From Avena insularis (lineage: Eukaryota > Streptophyta > Magnoliopsida > Poales > Poaceae): a stretch of DNA of 64,000 nt. This document shows, piece after piece, positions 22,801 to 34,900 of this stretch (position 1 is the first letter of the stretch; each line of letters opens with the position of its first letter). A program made the position numbers and the translations under genes. The stretch is from positions 334,605,211 to 334,669,210 of the forward strand of contig CM042696.1 in NCBI GenBank assembly GCA_023614405.1, read 5' to 3'. Under the pieces are notes generated by a model. The model was not told the DNA's origin. It was given only the letters and a program-made list of their open reading frames with translations, and did no database searches.

Positions 22801-24457
22801 AGGCTATGCTCGAATCACTCTAGGGGATCTACTTGGCGGGCCTACCAAGTCAGACAAAGAAAAAAATAACAAGTTATAACACAAGGAGAGAAACAAGAAA
22901 TACAAGTTAAGGGAGAACAACCAATTGAAGAACAAGGAAAAAGAGTAGGGATTACTAGGAGGAAGTAGGAGGCTCCCTAGGCTTTGGAGCTCTCCGAACC
23001 ATGGCGTTTGGTGCGGGCTTATCGGGTCCCTTGACCCTATATTTCTTCTGCCTTTTCTTAGTTTGTGGCGGCTCAGGAGAGGGAGACGAGGTGGCTGCAC
23101 GTTTCTTGGAAGGGGCAGGAACCGGATCACCCACAGCAAGGGAGGATCGTCATGGACCTGACCAGCCATGTTAGCTGAAGCCGAGTCAAGGAGAAAGGCA
23201 TATGAGATAGGCATAGGATCGTATACCTACAAGATTTCAATATCAGGGTCTTGGTCGTCATCTGGCCAATCCCTTAAGCTAGAGGTCTTACCAGCGGGTC
23301 GTCTGACGCTAGGATCTGGAGTGGGCAAGAAGGTCTCCAAATCAATCTCCTCCGTATCTAAGGCCTGTTGGTCTTTCCACCACTTTAGGGGCGGTTCCTT
23401 GCCATCCCCAACTGTTTGCTGAAGAAACAAGTGAAGGCAATACTGCAAAGTGATCAAGTAAGTAATGCACACCGACATAAAACATAACTCGAAAAAAGAT
23501 CAAGTAAGAAGATATACCTCGGGAGGAAGCTTATCTCGGCAGAAGTGCTCGAACCCCCACTCCCAGTCCTCATTGAAGTTTGTGTCTATCTTGAAGATGG
23601 CCTTGACCCGGTGGAAGATTTGAGTATTAGTGAGTTTGAAGGATGAGGTCCGGTTAGGGTCGAGATGCCCGCTCATATGGCAAAGCGTGTGGGTGCGCTT
23701 CTGCAGAGGGGAGATTCGGCTGCGAACGAAGGTGATCATGATATCCTCACTTCACAGCCCCAACTTGTTCAATTCCTTGATCCGTTTTTCTACTTGAACC
23801 ACTAGGGCAGCGGATTTCCTCGGAACCCGGCCCATAAGGTTCTGTCCGGGATGCCGAGTGAGTAAGGGAGCAACCGAATCTTGTCCTCTTCTGTATCATT
23901 CTTCACATAGAGGAACATCCGGGCCCAGCCATTGCAGGACTCAAGGCTGGTGACTCAGGGGAAGGCAAAATTCTTTCGAGGGGAGACAGAGGCTACCCCG
24001 CATTGAGTTAGGGATTTGTCGGGGGCAACAAGAGGATCTGGGATAATGTTGGCACTAAAGCGAAAGAACTTAAACCAGAGTTGGATAGTGGGCTAGAGGC
24101 TGAGGTAACCCTCAACCCCGGAGGCAAAAGAGGAGAGGGAAGTAATGGCGTTAGCCGGCAGATGGTGTGGTTGGACCTCAAAGGTAGTGATGAACTCGCG
24201 GAAGAAATCTCTAACGAGAATACCAAACCCGCGATGGAAATGTGAGAGGAAAACCACGAACTCACCTGGATTGGGCGAGGGAATGATCTCCTCACAGGGG
24301 AGGTGGCAGGTAACCCCGGCGGGGATGCGGCGGGTCTGGTAGAGCCAATTGATGTCGTCTTCGCAGACCCAAGATCCGGCCAGGAACTGCACCCGTGGGC
24401 CTCGCCACCCTCCTCGTCCTCTTCAACAGTGGCGACCTCCTCCTCAGCCATCTCCAT
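19871..24457 (-). pseudogene. A2 antisense gene with Transposase_28-like domain, multi-exon, broken
   Basis: Reading down the minus strand, an acidic start (MEMAEEEVATVEEDEEGGEA, ATG at 24457) is followed after a frameshift by a clear Transposase_28-type domain at 24392-24093. Its landmarks are VTCHLPCEEIIPSPNPGEF, VVFLSHFHRGFG and VQPHHLPANAITSL. Next come RISPLQKRTHTLCHMSGHLD (23739-23500), PPLKWWKDQQALD (23478-23227), a basic segment (23214-22804), a proline/serine-rich segment (22720-22319), a coiled-coil, lysine/glutamate-rich segment (21011-20811) and a conserved C-terminal region (20756-20091, 20161-19871). Frame changes and spacing suggest introns plus decay. Such antisense ORFs are known in Tat elements and their function is unresolved. 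The gene converges on pol. Confidence 0.78.
21301..21719. repeat. 60-bp tandem repeat, seven copies, inside the A2 antisense gene
   Basis: Copies start at 21301, 21361, 21421, 21481, 21540, 21600 and 21660, and one unit is 59 bp. The core is gaggatttgaatttactca, then gatctgggccaagtggaac, then cccggctctaggtgag. It lies between the coiled-coil and proline-rich coding segments, probably in an intron. Several copies differ at one to five positions. Confidence 0.95.
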
Positions 24458-25225
24458 ATCTCTGCCTTTGTAGACCCAATCTATGGCAGGGGAAGCAGCC
24501 TAGATTGTCTTTGCCCCGTGGTGGCATGGCTACAATGGAGCTATGGCGTGGTTACGGGGGAGGAAAACAACAGCAAGGCGCAGCAGCAGCGGCGTGGCGC
24601 CTGAGCGGAAGCAGCGATGGCGGTGGTGGCGCTGTGGTGCAGAAGAAGAAGAAGAACAAGAAGAAGAAGGGGAAAAGGGCGTGCGGGTGGGGGAAATGAC
24701 CAAGGGGCGCCCCTCACCCCCCCTATTTAACCATGCCCCTAAGTGGGGTAGTGGGATCGAGCGGTGCGGCGAAGCCACACAGTGTGGCCGTGTATCAGCC
24801 AGATCGACCAATTAGAGGCGAGCCACAGGGTATAACCAATCCCACGATAGGACGTGGCGTTGCTGTTAGAAAGGAGACAGCCACGACGTGACGTTCATAG
24901 CAGTTATCCCTTACAATGAATACAATAACTGGCGTAGTAACTAGAGCAGGCCCTTAAAATGAGGCAAAACAATGATTACCCTCCATGTAGGACGTGGGGA
25001 AGCATACGAGAGAAGGAAAGGATCAAAGTGGGTAACCCAGATCTAAGGAAATAACCCGGCCAGCGAGAAGTATCACGGAATGAGCCAAGGGAATGCCAAG
25101 TCACAAAAGTAAGAAGGGACGAGTTACAAAGTGACTCAGCAAGAAGAGAAATGAACTTAGTAGGTTGAACCTGTTGTGGCCTTATCAGCTGAAGTTGCTA
25201 AGACCGCACCAGCTTCGTGGACTAA
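24458..25225. other. Upstream region of the A2 antisense gene
   Basis: About 770 bp lie between the antisense ATG and the 3' LTR. On the minus strand, a pyrimidine-rich leader (complement of the aagaagaag tract at 24640-24680) precedes the ATG, as in many plant 5' leaders. Nearer the LTR (24840-25225) I see only AT/GC-mixed noncoding DNA. The sequence ending gcttcgtggactaa at 25212-25225 is the degraded purine tract position. Confidence 0.5.
24721..24731 (-). promoter_or_regulatory. Possible TATA box of the A2 antisense gene
   Basis: The minus strand reads ggttaaatagg here, about 265 bp before the antisense ATG and upstream of the pyrimidine-rich leader. It is a motif match only. Confidence 0.35.
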
Positions 25226-25444
25226 TGTTGGGGGATAACCATGGGTAGGGTTATGCCGGGGTATAATGGCCATGATAGCCGAGGTACGACAAGGTCAAAG
25301 CAGGAGGTGGCTGAGTCACCTCAAGGCAGGCTGACTTACGGTAGACCTGGCCTGAAGGATCCTCGTCTAACATTACCGTGGCCGACATATAACATATGTC
25401 GGCTTGCTTTTTGTAACTTGTTTGTAGGTACCCATGGGGCCGAG
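25226..25444 (+). repeat. A2 3' LTR, first part
   Basis: It starts TGTTGGGGGATAACC and is cut at 25444 by element B. It contains a short inverted motif, gccgacatat and atatgtcggc, near 25381-25403. The remainder is at 54204-54785. Confidence 0.85.
25440..25444 (+). repeat. Target site duplication of element B, left copy (ccgag)
   Basis: The sequence ccgag precedes TGTAACGCCCC. The same five bases follow the right end of B at 54199-54203. Confidence 0.95.
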
Positions 25445-28400
25445 TGTAACGCCCCAGCATTCGAGCTTAGAAATAAGCTGAACACAGGTGTGTGCATTGC
25501 ATTCATGCATAGAAAATCCAGATAATTTTCGCGCTTTTAAATAAAACTTGTCAAAGTGATTGAAGCTTCTCTTAACTTGGTGGAACTGAAGTAGATCATC
25601 CAGTTGACTGCGATAAGTTTCAATATGACCTTTGCTAAAACCTTAACTTTGGGTAATATAATTTGATCTAAGGGTAGATCAATTATAATAAAACTAAGTC
25701 ACAACATGCTACTTAATAAGGAGTACTTGATCTCCTAGAGATCATTACATGGTATTCCATACAACCACTCAAGGATGAATACTTCATATTCTAAAGATGA
25801 TATTAAGATATTACCTACCATAAACTTTGCATACCAAGTTAAGTATATAACTTAAGTAAAAGAAACCCTATAACTAAATCTGGAAACACTTGTTTGCCAT
25901 AGTTACTCCAACCATGGGTATCATGGTAGTTCTTAAACATTAACTCTTGTCAGAGATAGAGTAGAAAGGAAGTCAAGCCAAGATCATCCAGCTTATACTC
26001 TTAATATGATATTAAGAGGTGACATTCCTGTTTAACCAAGTCCTAGTATCAAGTGATCATCAATATTGAGTGATCAATTCTTAACCTAGAACTTACTGAC
26101 TCATAGCCTTTGGCTTATTGTGTTGATGTTCCAAATACTTTAAGTAAGTTAATCTGAAGAAAGAACTAGATATGGTTGAGTGTACCATCATCAATGGAAT
26201 GTGATCCTTAGTGGAGATCAAACCATTTGATGTTAGAGGAGTTAAGTCACTCCTGAGTTAACTAGAAGCAGTATTTAAACCAGGAAGTAGCTAGTAATTG
26301 AGGAACTATGAGAAATCTAGTAGTATTAGTACATTAGATAACAATCTTGTTAGGACAAGTGGATATAGACTTAGAATAAGCTTGCTTAACAAGATAAGTC
26401 TATAGAGAGACTAGTACAAGTTTACTACTTAGTTGAGTATAGATCTTGATCAAATAATTAGAAGCCTAAGCTTTGTATGATCAAAGGATGGTGGTCAATA
26501 TGACTTGAGAATAGATGATTAGGTGTTGAAGAAGAGTTATGAATATACCAAGTTAGGGAAGTCCTAGGAAGCTGAATCATCTAGCTTGAACATTAAAAGT
26601 CAAGTTAGAGTATGATAAAGTATATAACATGAATGTATGGAGTAGTTGGAAGTGTAGTAGATTTATCAAGCTAATACAAGAACAAACATGTATTGTGGAG
26701 AGTAGTACCATACTTATTCTAGAAGATTGATATCCTTTGTATGTATAGTAAGGAATGTAGTCTTGCAAGCCTTGGTAGAAGTTGCAAAATGAAGTTAAGG
26801 AAGTAATTAGATGGAGTTAGCGGTACCTACATTGATAGGTGCATCAATGGTAGTTAATTAAGAGGAGTTATATATTAAGAGTAAGAATGGAGTATTGTAG
26901 AAGTGACATGACCATGTCATCATATGATGATGGATATGGTGGAGTCAGATGATTATCTTATTCAGGAAGAGGTGATCTTTGTGAATAAGATAAGAGAGAT
27001 TTATACATTATATTTAGGAAAGGAATTCCTTATCTCAAGATATCCTTAGTGAGGTATTAAGGTAAGGATTCTTTAGGAGCCTTAACCAAGAATGTATCAA
27101 GCCATGACAAGACCCATGTCTACTGTATTATTCAAAACCCTAGAATCAAATGGATAATGAAACCATTTCCTATTCATAAGTAACCATTGAACAATACCTC
27201 TTAGACAATTAAAGCTTCTAAGAGATAATTAGAGAACTAGGTGAGTGTTTGAGAAGCCTTGCCTAGTTGATTATCTTAAACCCTAATAGAGACCTAGAAT
27301 GATAGAATTATCATGATCACACTACTAAGTAATTCCAATATCTCACTCTACGTGGAGATATCAAACCCACTCATAGATTTAGAAGTAGTTTCCCTAAATC
27401 TTGATCCTTGTCTTTATTTATAATTTGATATGGGTTATTAATTCCTCTCAAAACCTATGTACCTATATTTTATAAATCTTAGTATTTCTCTATTCATGAT
27501 TGTTATTGATTTATTATTACCTAACCAAAAGTGTTATGTGGTAATTCTAAAGTTTACAAACAAAGTAGAATTGGATTTGGCAAAATTACCAAATATAGAG
27601 AATCCTAAAACATATATCACCCCATCATGAACCACAAAGATTAATAATTTATTATGTATATAGATAAATCTTTCATAAAGATAAGTAGGAACAATATTCT
27701 ATATACATCTATAATCATCTCAAGCTAGTACCATTAAGATTATTAAGTAAGAACAGAATTATTTCTATGAAATCTTACTAAAAGAAACAAACCCTAAAAC
27801 CCAAAATTATATTTACTTAATTTGGTCCTTCATATAGTTTTGAATAGTTAAAATACTAAAAAGGAATGCAAACTCAACAAGTTACATTAAATATGTCAAA
27901 ACCTTATTGATTCAATGAGTGTTGGATATTTGAATCATTAAAAGGATCCAAATTAAAAGGAATATTCTAAAACAGAATTGAAAATAGAAAAGGAAAAGGA
28001 AATAGAGCTGTCAGCGGAACCGGCCCACGGCCCACTTGCTCTCTCGCATAACCAACGCTCATGAGCAACAGCAGTAAAAATCCACACGCTTTGCCACGAC
28101 CTGGTACCAGCCCATCTCACCTCTCACTCTCTCACTGTCAGGGCCGAGTTCTGGCTAGGGGGTTTCGTGCAAAATAGCCATCATCGTCACGCCGATACAT
28201 AGACTACTCGCTGGCCAGAGCTCTACCGTCCGCCGTCGCACCATGACGTAAGCCTCGTCTAGATTCGTGCCACCGACGCCTGGAGGGGATAAGAAGATCA
28301 CCTTGATGCCCTGACCATCCTCATCCTCAATTTCCCTCTTCTGTTTCCTCTCTATGCCGCGAGGGGCAGAAGTTTACCTCGTTGTAGTTCGTCGTTATTG

Positions 28401-28581
28401 TTGCCTCCGACCACCAGAGCTCCAACGGAGGGCACTCCCATGCTCGCCATACTCTTCTCGTTCTTCCTAGCTAGGCCACAGTCGCTCGAGGGCCCCAAAT
28501 CAGGCGAATCGACACCTCGGTCTGCCGCTCGCCGTCGACCATGGCGACGCCGTCGGAGCTTGCCTCTGCTCGCTGTCGCCT
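25445..28581 (+). repeat. B 5' LTR, left part
   Basis: It matches 47797-50955 nearly base for base. It is AT-rich and noncoding to about 28000, then GC-rich (28014-28581), resembling a promoter-proximal leader. It ends where C inserted. Confidence 0.93.
28577..28581 (+). repeat. Target site duplication of element C, left copy (cgcct)
   Basis: The sequence cgcct precedes TGTAACATCCC, and the same bases follow the right end of C at 42062-42066. The empty site is visible in the B 3' LTR as gtcgcctctacaagc near 50954. Confidence 0.95.
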
Positions 28582-31500
28582 TGTAACATCCCAAAACTTC
28601 AATCCAAGCTTATCAAAATCAAGTCATCCAAAATTAGGATTAACAAAAACTTTTCCATATTTAAAATAAAAGCATTCATATATGTGTGCATTTAAAGTAG
28701 GAGTTGTTTTGAATTGCCATGATTGAGTGATCATTTGCTTCTAAAATGTTTCTTAGGTGATTTAAACATCATCTACATCATTCCCAAACTTTTCCTAAAA
28801 GAAATCAAATCAAAAAGAATTAAAATGAAGGAATGGTCATTTGGACAAATTTAACTCTCATAGCTACTTTGGCTATTCCTAGTACTCAATTCTTAACAGA
28901 AACAATTCTTGATCTTTGCACCCCTTGCTAGTACACATAATGGGGTACCAAGGCCCACCTTTTGATCTACTAAAAACCTTCTGTAAACTATTTTAAATGA
29001 CAGTTTAAAATTGAATCTAATGCATATGCATAGATCACCCCTATTTCAAAAACCATCTAATTGAGCACCATTTTCAAAACCCTTGCAACCAGAGACTACC
29101 TAGAACTAGGGGAGATCACCCAAAAATTTTGAACTCAAAATTCAAAACTTTTTCTCTTGCGGCCATTTCATCAAACACTTGGCAGGCAGAATCACACCTC
29201 TAATCCTAGCTCACTGTTTTGAACAGAGTTTTGCCCCCAATTGATCTCCATTTAATCTGTTTGTCCCCCTCTGATCAAACTATGCCATTTGCAACCCATC
29301 CCCTACACCCTAGTAGCAATGCCATGCCATGCCGAGCACCACCCTGGCCGGCCAAACTTGCCCCGCTGCAGCAGACCACCTCCTCGTTCCTCTCCATGTC
29401 TAGGAGGTAGCCAGCACCGCACCGCCCCTCTCTGTCCCTTGCCCGATCCAAGAGCCGCCGTGGACCATAGAGGAGAACCTGTGCCCCGAGCCTGTCGACC
29501 ATGCCGACGCCGCCCGCAGAGCGCGCACTGTCCCCGCTCGCACCGACCGCCCCTTGGCACCAGCCCGCGCCCACCTCTCCGCCTCGACCTGGAGAACACC
29601 CCAGACACCTCCGTTCACCGCCCAAAGCCCCACAGCCACCGCTCGCCGTGGACACAGCCGCTTCGGCCGCGCAGAGCGCCACCTCACCCTGACCGCATGC
29701 CACCGCCCCTACGGCCGCATTGAAGTGCTAGAGCACCGCCAGGGAACCGCCCACCGATCGCAATCCCCAGCCATGTCGTTAGATCGCGGTAGCCATGTCG
29801 CCACCGTCGACCACCCATCCCGCTCGGTCTCAACGTCGAGCCTATAAAAGAAGCCCTCCCCAACACCAAAGACTCACACCATTCCACTCCCCTCACCTCT
29901 CTGAACCTCAACCACCCCTCACCGGAGCAAGTGGAGCAGCAGCTCGCCGGAATTGGAGTCGGAGCCACCGCCTCCGGAGAAGAAGGGTGCCGTTGATTCC
30001 GGCCACCCCAAGCTCCGCCGCGACCACGCCTCGCCTCGCCGTCGTCTTCCACTTCGTTCGCCCGCATCACCGACCCTGCTGGAGCCCTGGTACGCCCCCA
30101 GTAGACCACCACCGAGCCGCTAGGGTTCGAGCTCGCTGGCGACCCGTTCGTCGTCGACGACGACCCTCAGCTGTAGATCTAGCCTCTAATCGCACGGCCC
30201 ACGGCGCGCGTACCGTTTCGTGTTTTAAGGGCCGCTGACAAGTGGGACCCCCTGTCAACTAAGCCCCGTGCCACGTAGCGCCACTGGGCCGGCCCATTTC
30301 CTTTCTCGCGCAAGCCTGTAGATTCAAATCTAGGTTTTTCTTTTTAGTTAGAATATAGTTTCTGTCCAGTGTTTCAAAATTTAATTCTGTGAGTTTGACA
30401 AATCCAAATTTAATTCTGTGAGTCTGAAAGGTATTGAAATGCTCTATCCAAGCCCGTTGGATTTAATTCATTTAGAGTTATAGATTTCTCCTAATAAAAA
30501 TAAGAAGACAGAAGCTTTTGCAACTTGAAATATTTTTATAAAATCACATCTCATCATGTCTATCCAAATATGTAATAATATTAAGGTTTACAGGCAGTGA
30601 CTTTGGACTAGTACCAAAATAATGCTATATAGGCATTTCTTGTCACTTTAAATCATTAAATAATGAACTTAAACAAAAGTAATATTGATCCAACCTTTAA
30701 ATCTCATTCCCACATGTTAGAATATGTGGTGAGGACATGTGTCCACATGATCCCATATTTTGGTGGTGAATATTAAATTTTAGTTGATATTTCAATGAGT
30801 AGAAATTACTTTTCCAAAATAAAAAGGTTGAAACTATTGAATTAAACTTGTGATGCTTGTGATGATAATAGATCATCAATTGTGTGGTTTAGAATAATAC
30901 TTAGCCTAGTTAAGGATTGTTTGGTGATTGTGCACTCCCTATGTATTTCTAGACGATAGTACCGACCAAGCCTTCGAGGAGGAGGAGTTCTACCAAGAAG
31001 AAGAAGAAGAAAACTTCAATCACTGCACCAACCAAGGCAAGCTATTAGTGGCAAGCTAAACCTTGCAAACATGCTTTAGTAAGCTATTGTAGCAAGCTAG
31101 AATAAAACTAGATAGTTTAGTAAAGATGCCTTAAGCATACTTTGATCACACCCCTTTAACTCTTAGTACCTCAAGTCTTATTAACAAGTTTTACCCCCTT
31201 AGTTACACCAAGTTCTTTAATTAATTTTGAAGGTAGCATAAAGAGTATAAAACTTGACCTACTTAGAAACCTTTAGATGTCATTCTATGGCATGAGATTG
31301 ATCCCATCTTTCCACCTTAGTGAACACTCTTAACTTAGTATTTTAGAATAGATCAAAACTTGAGTCACTTTAGATGGGAACACTTGGTGAAAATGAGTTA
31401 TGAAAACCTTGGAATGATGTGTCATTCTATTGAGATGTTTTGACATGTGTTGAGAAACACAATGTGTTGATGATGATGAAAAAGATAAGGCATGAGCCTT

Positions 31501-32484
31501 AATCCTTTTATAAAACCGACGGTTGGATTCGGATGCGATACCATTCCAAATTTACCGTACAACCACATTACCTGAATTGGGTAAGGCTTAGATGGAAATT
31601 TATATGCATTAATATTAGTTCCCTCCCGGGAGAGGTTTGAGCTGAGGCTACCTCTCAATGATGTCCACCTATGCAGTGCCCAAGATGACTGATGGTCATG
31701 GTTGGGAGGCCATGCTCATAGGAGAGGTGCTTGTACTAGGGTGTGTAAAGGGAAGGTTATGTTTGATTATCTGCATACTAAGTATGATGATTCAGGGTTA
31801 TCCCTGACAGATGTATTGAATCTTGTGGTGAAAGTGTACCACCTCTGCAGAGTGTCAAACTATTCGAATAGCCGCGTCCACGGTTAGGGACAGTTGGAAT
31901 GGCCATACTGTTTCATTGTCAGATGTTTTCTAAATAACTTGAAAAGAATGATGAACTTTGACTTGACCACAACAGGGTTGTGTAGATGATAATAGCTTCC
32001 CAACTTAAGTGATTCTAGAACTTTTTCTTGCTTCAGAACTCAGCTTAGGTTTCAAACTTAACTTGATAGTTATTCTTTCAATTCAACACTTTAACTTAGA
32101 ATCATAACCCTTGCTAGTAGTAGTTTGCGAGTACTTAAAGAGTACTCATGGCTTTTGTCCCTGGCTATTATCATGGCCAGACTATGAAGGAGATTATCAA
32201 GATGATGGTCAGCAGGACGGCTATGATAACTAGGACTATCTGCCTTCGTCAGCATTGCCTGTGCCCCTGAAGATGCACCCCACCGCTACGCTATCGTTTA
32301 ATTCCGTTGCTTGTTGTATTAAAGACTGGATCATACGATCCTTATTTGTGTAAAACCTTATGTATGGTTTGTAATGGATGATGTACCGTGATATCCAATC
32401 CGTTATGTCTCGCAAAAATGGTAATCCTAGGATTGCGAGGTATGGCATAACGGGCATCTGGGATTAAAAATCCGGGTGTTGACA
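28582..32484 (+). repeat. C 5' LTR, 3903 bp
   Basis: It starts TGTAACATCCC and ends GGGTGTTGACA. It contains a GC-rich block (29320-30290) with a TATA box at 29843, and an acidic-codon (gaa/gag) tract near 30977-31013. Relative to the 3' LTR it lacks a 41-bp segment at 30545, between copies of atca. Confidence 0.95.
29843..29850 (+). promoter_or_regulatory. TATA box in C 5' LTR
   Basis: The sequence tataaaag follows gtcgagcc and precedes a pyrimidine-rich leader. It is conserved in the 3' LTR at 39468-39475. Confidence 0.75.
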
Positions 32485-32487
32485 AGT

Positions 32488-32499
32488 TGGTATCAGAGT
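32488..32499 (+). promoter_or_regulatory. C primer binding site, initiator tRNA-Met type
   Basis: TGGTATCAGAGT lies three bases after the 5' LTR end. It matches the plant iMet primer site apart from the last base. Bases 32500-32714 are leader without other features. Confidence 0.9.
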
Positions 32500-32714
32500 C
32501 ATCCTGACCATAGGAGACCCTAGTTAGAATGGACGTCCAAACCAAAAACTTAGCTTCAGAACCAAAGTGAGTATTTATGAAAAACTATTTCCCCTCTTAC
32601 CCTTGTGAACTCATTCTTTCTCAAAAATACATGTTCCTCAAAATTCATACATTACTACTTAAAATTTGACACACTTGATCACTTCACTAATTTCCTCATC
32701 CTAAATTCTTGTAG

Positions 32715-33474
32715 ATGGAGACTCAGTTCAGCAAGTTTTACCAGTTGGGAAACGGAGGTCAGCTGATCTTCGAGAGGGATCTGGATTCACTATCGGAGTT
32801 ACTGGGATGCCCACATCCGGAGTTTCTTGGAGCTCAACTTCCAGGACCCCCAGGAGGAGACCTACAATGGCTAGTCACCTTCGAGGAAGCATTGAAGCAC
32901 CAACTTCCGGGAGAATTCAGTTCTCTGTGACAGAGAACAACTGGCTAGATGGATTAGCCAGGGCAATGCATGAAGCTCTCGCACGTCTATGTGCCCTCAG
33001 CGTCAACAAGATTCAAGGAACCCATTTTTCCCACTATGCAAGACGTGACTTCATGGGAATGCCGATGGAGATGCCAAGTCACCTAGAGTTGAGGCATCAA
33101 GTGGAGAACCTTGACTTCTTGCTTCATGACCGACAATGAGGGACAATGCCAGAGAGTTAGCCAACCAGAACCGTGCCATCGCCGACCAGAAGGCCCAGAC
33201 TTTCACACTGCCCGTCCAAGATCGCCAGTCTCTTCGTCGCCAGCGTGCAAAGAAGGATTGCACCATCGCCCGTCTTCGAAAGAAGGTGGCCGACCTCGAG
33301 AAGACCGTCAAGGAGCAGGAAGCTCAGCTTGCTGCCAAGGAAGAAGACGATGAGGGAGAAGACATCCAGGGAGATATGGATTCTTACCTCAGCAACGATG
33401 ATGACTTTCTGGAAGAGGATGCTGTGGACTTCTACACTGATGATGAAGACTCCGACTTCATCGACGATGAGTAG
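32715..33474 (+). pseudogene. C pre-gag ORF, coiled-coil and acidic tail
   Basis: An ORF upstream of gag starts METQFSKFYQLGNGG at 32715. It is now split by two frame changes (near 32880 and 33135), but the pieces at 32715-32930, 32807-33139 and 33136-33474 overlap as one gene. The middle part has HLELRHQVENLDFLL. The C-terminal part is a predicted coiled coil rich in K, E and R heptads (RLRKKVADLEKTVKEQEAQL), followed by an acidic tail (about 25 D/E) ending at TAG 33472-33474. I do not recognise a known domain. Its position before gag suggests an accessory protein of this element family. It could alternatively be a displaced gag N-terminal extension, but a clear gag starts 250 bases later. 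Confidence 0.7.
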
Positions 33475-33722
33475 ATGCACTAGAGCACTATCGTGGCATG
33501 AGATGTATCATCTCATTGTATCGTAGTTTGCAGAATGGTTCTTCAAACCATCTATTTTCCCCTTTGATTGTTGTGGTGTGTGTTGTATCGTGTGCTTGCT
33601 TGCATGAATGAGAATGAAGTTAGTTGAAAAACCTGAGTCTAACTCAAAGTTGTAGCTGTGAAAACCCAAAACCATGAACCTTAGAATTTCCCTCTTACCC
33701 CTATATCTATCTCAATTTTTAG
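33475..33722. other. Spacer between pre-gag ORF and gag in C
   Basis: About 250 bp is AT-rich and noncoding. It ends tctcaatttttag before the gag ATG, which looks like a splice acceptor (pyrimidine-rich then AG). If so, gag could be translated from a spliced RNA. Confidence 0.45.
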
Positions 33723-34900
33723 ATGACTCGTGGAAACCAAGGAGGGAGCAGCTCATCGCAGGACCCAATGCTGCAGATCTTGCAGAATCTCATCGCAGAC
33801 CGTGAAGCAAGCAGGGTCGAGCGTCAAGCCAACTTCGCGACATTGCAGCAGATCGCCCAAATGGCTCTCAACAACCAAGGACATGGAAATCAGGATCACC
33901 ATGGATCTAAACTCAAAAAATTTCAGAACACCAATCCCCCAATCTTCAACCAATCTGAAAACCCATTAGATGCTGATGACTAGTTACAGACCATGGAAAA
34001 CAACCTCGAAGTTGCAGGAGTTGATGAGAATGAGAAAGTTCTCTTCGCCACCCACTATCTGGCGGGAGATGCAAGAGCTTGGTGGAATAGTGTCCGCAAC
34101 ATGAACCATGGCCAGGTAATGACCTGGGAAGCATTCAAGGTCAAGTTCAGCCGCACCCACATGCCGCAAGGTCTTGTCAACAGGATGAGAGATGAATTCC
34201 GTGAACTGAAGCAAGGAAGATTGACTGTAGTAGAGTACCGTGACAAATTCTTGTCACTTGCCAGATATGCACCGGATGAAATCAACACGGAGGCCAAGAA
34301 GAAACAGAGATTCCTAAACGGACCGCATGATGAGATGCAGACTGTCCTCGTCAACATCCGTTTCGAGGATTTTGAAGAGCTAGTCGACTCTGCCATTCAG
34401 ATGGAAGGGAAGATTAACTAGGTAAACGACAACCACAAGCGTCGTATGATGCAGCAGTCTGGATCCAGTAGTCACCAGAATTACCGTCCCAACCCCTCAC
34501 TAGGATATGCACCAAGGAACAACCTACCCCCACCTTCTCGCCCAAGCTACCCCAACCGTAGCGGAGGAAATGTGAAGCCCAGAGGAAACAATCACAACTC
34601 CGGCAACGCCAACAACTTCAACCGTGCCCCTCCCAAGAACAACAACAACAACACTGCCCCCAGAACTGGCAGCAATGTTGTACCTGTCACAGTCAAGGAC
34701 AAGTCCCAGATCACTTGTTTCGAGTGTGGAGTGAAGGGTCACTACTCCAATGAGTGTCCCAAGAAGACTGCCGCCAATGCCCCTGTGAATGCCCCAGCTC
34801 AGCAGCAGTGTCGTGTTCAACCAGGCAGGAGATTTGCCCTGTGGAACCAGACAATCATAAATCGTCTCTTCCACATGAACGCAGAAGAAGCCCAGGAAGC
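33723..34900 (+). pseudogene. gag: C Gag, with intact zinc knuckle
   Basis: ATG at 33723 (MTRGNQGGSSSSQD). The Retrotrans_gag core lies around 33930-34420 (FATHYLAGDARAWWNSVRNM, HMPQGLVNRMRDEF, LARYAPDEI). A basic, asparagine/proline-rich linker follows. An intact CX2CX4HX4C zinc knuckle (CFECGVKGHYSNEC) begins at 34716. Two in-frame TAG codons, at 33981-33983 (relatives have tryptophan) and 34419-34421 (relatives have glutamine), break an otherwise continuous frame. Gag forms the particle and binds RNA. Confidence 0.93.

Larger units (their letters stand above)
18521..25444 (+). mobile_element. A2: second Tat-lineage gypsy element, left part truncated, right end split by B
   Basis: It begins inside the integrase core and continues through the IN C-terminus, a spacer, a large antisense gene and the first 219 bp of its 3' LTR. 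The LTR resumes at 54204 after element B. The integrase is open for long stretches while that of A1 is full of stops, and the two protein sequences differ clearly, so A2 is a younger, distinct family. The 5' LTR, gag, PR and RT are absent. Confidence 0.82.

Noticed and set aside
7159..25444. A1 and A2 as one giant Tat element
   Set aside because: Two different integrase C-termini and two antisense genes occur in tandem, with very different decay. A single element has one of each.
29219..30238. Several GC-rich ORFs up to 147 codons on both strands
   Set aside because: They lie in the C 5' LTR around the TATA box and recur with indels and frame changes in the 3' LTR (38942-39794). GC-rich DNA opens all frames. 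No domain was recognised.
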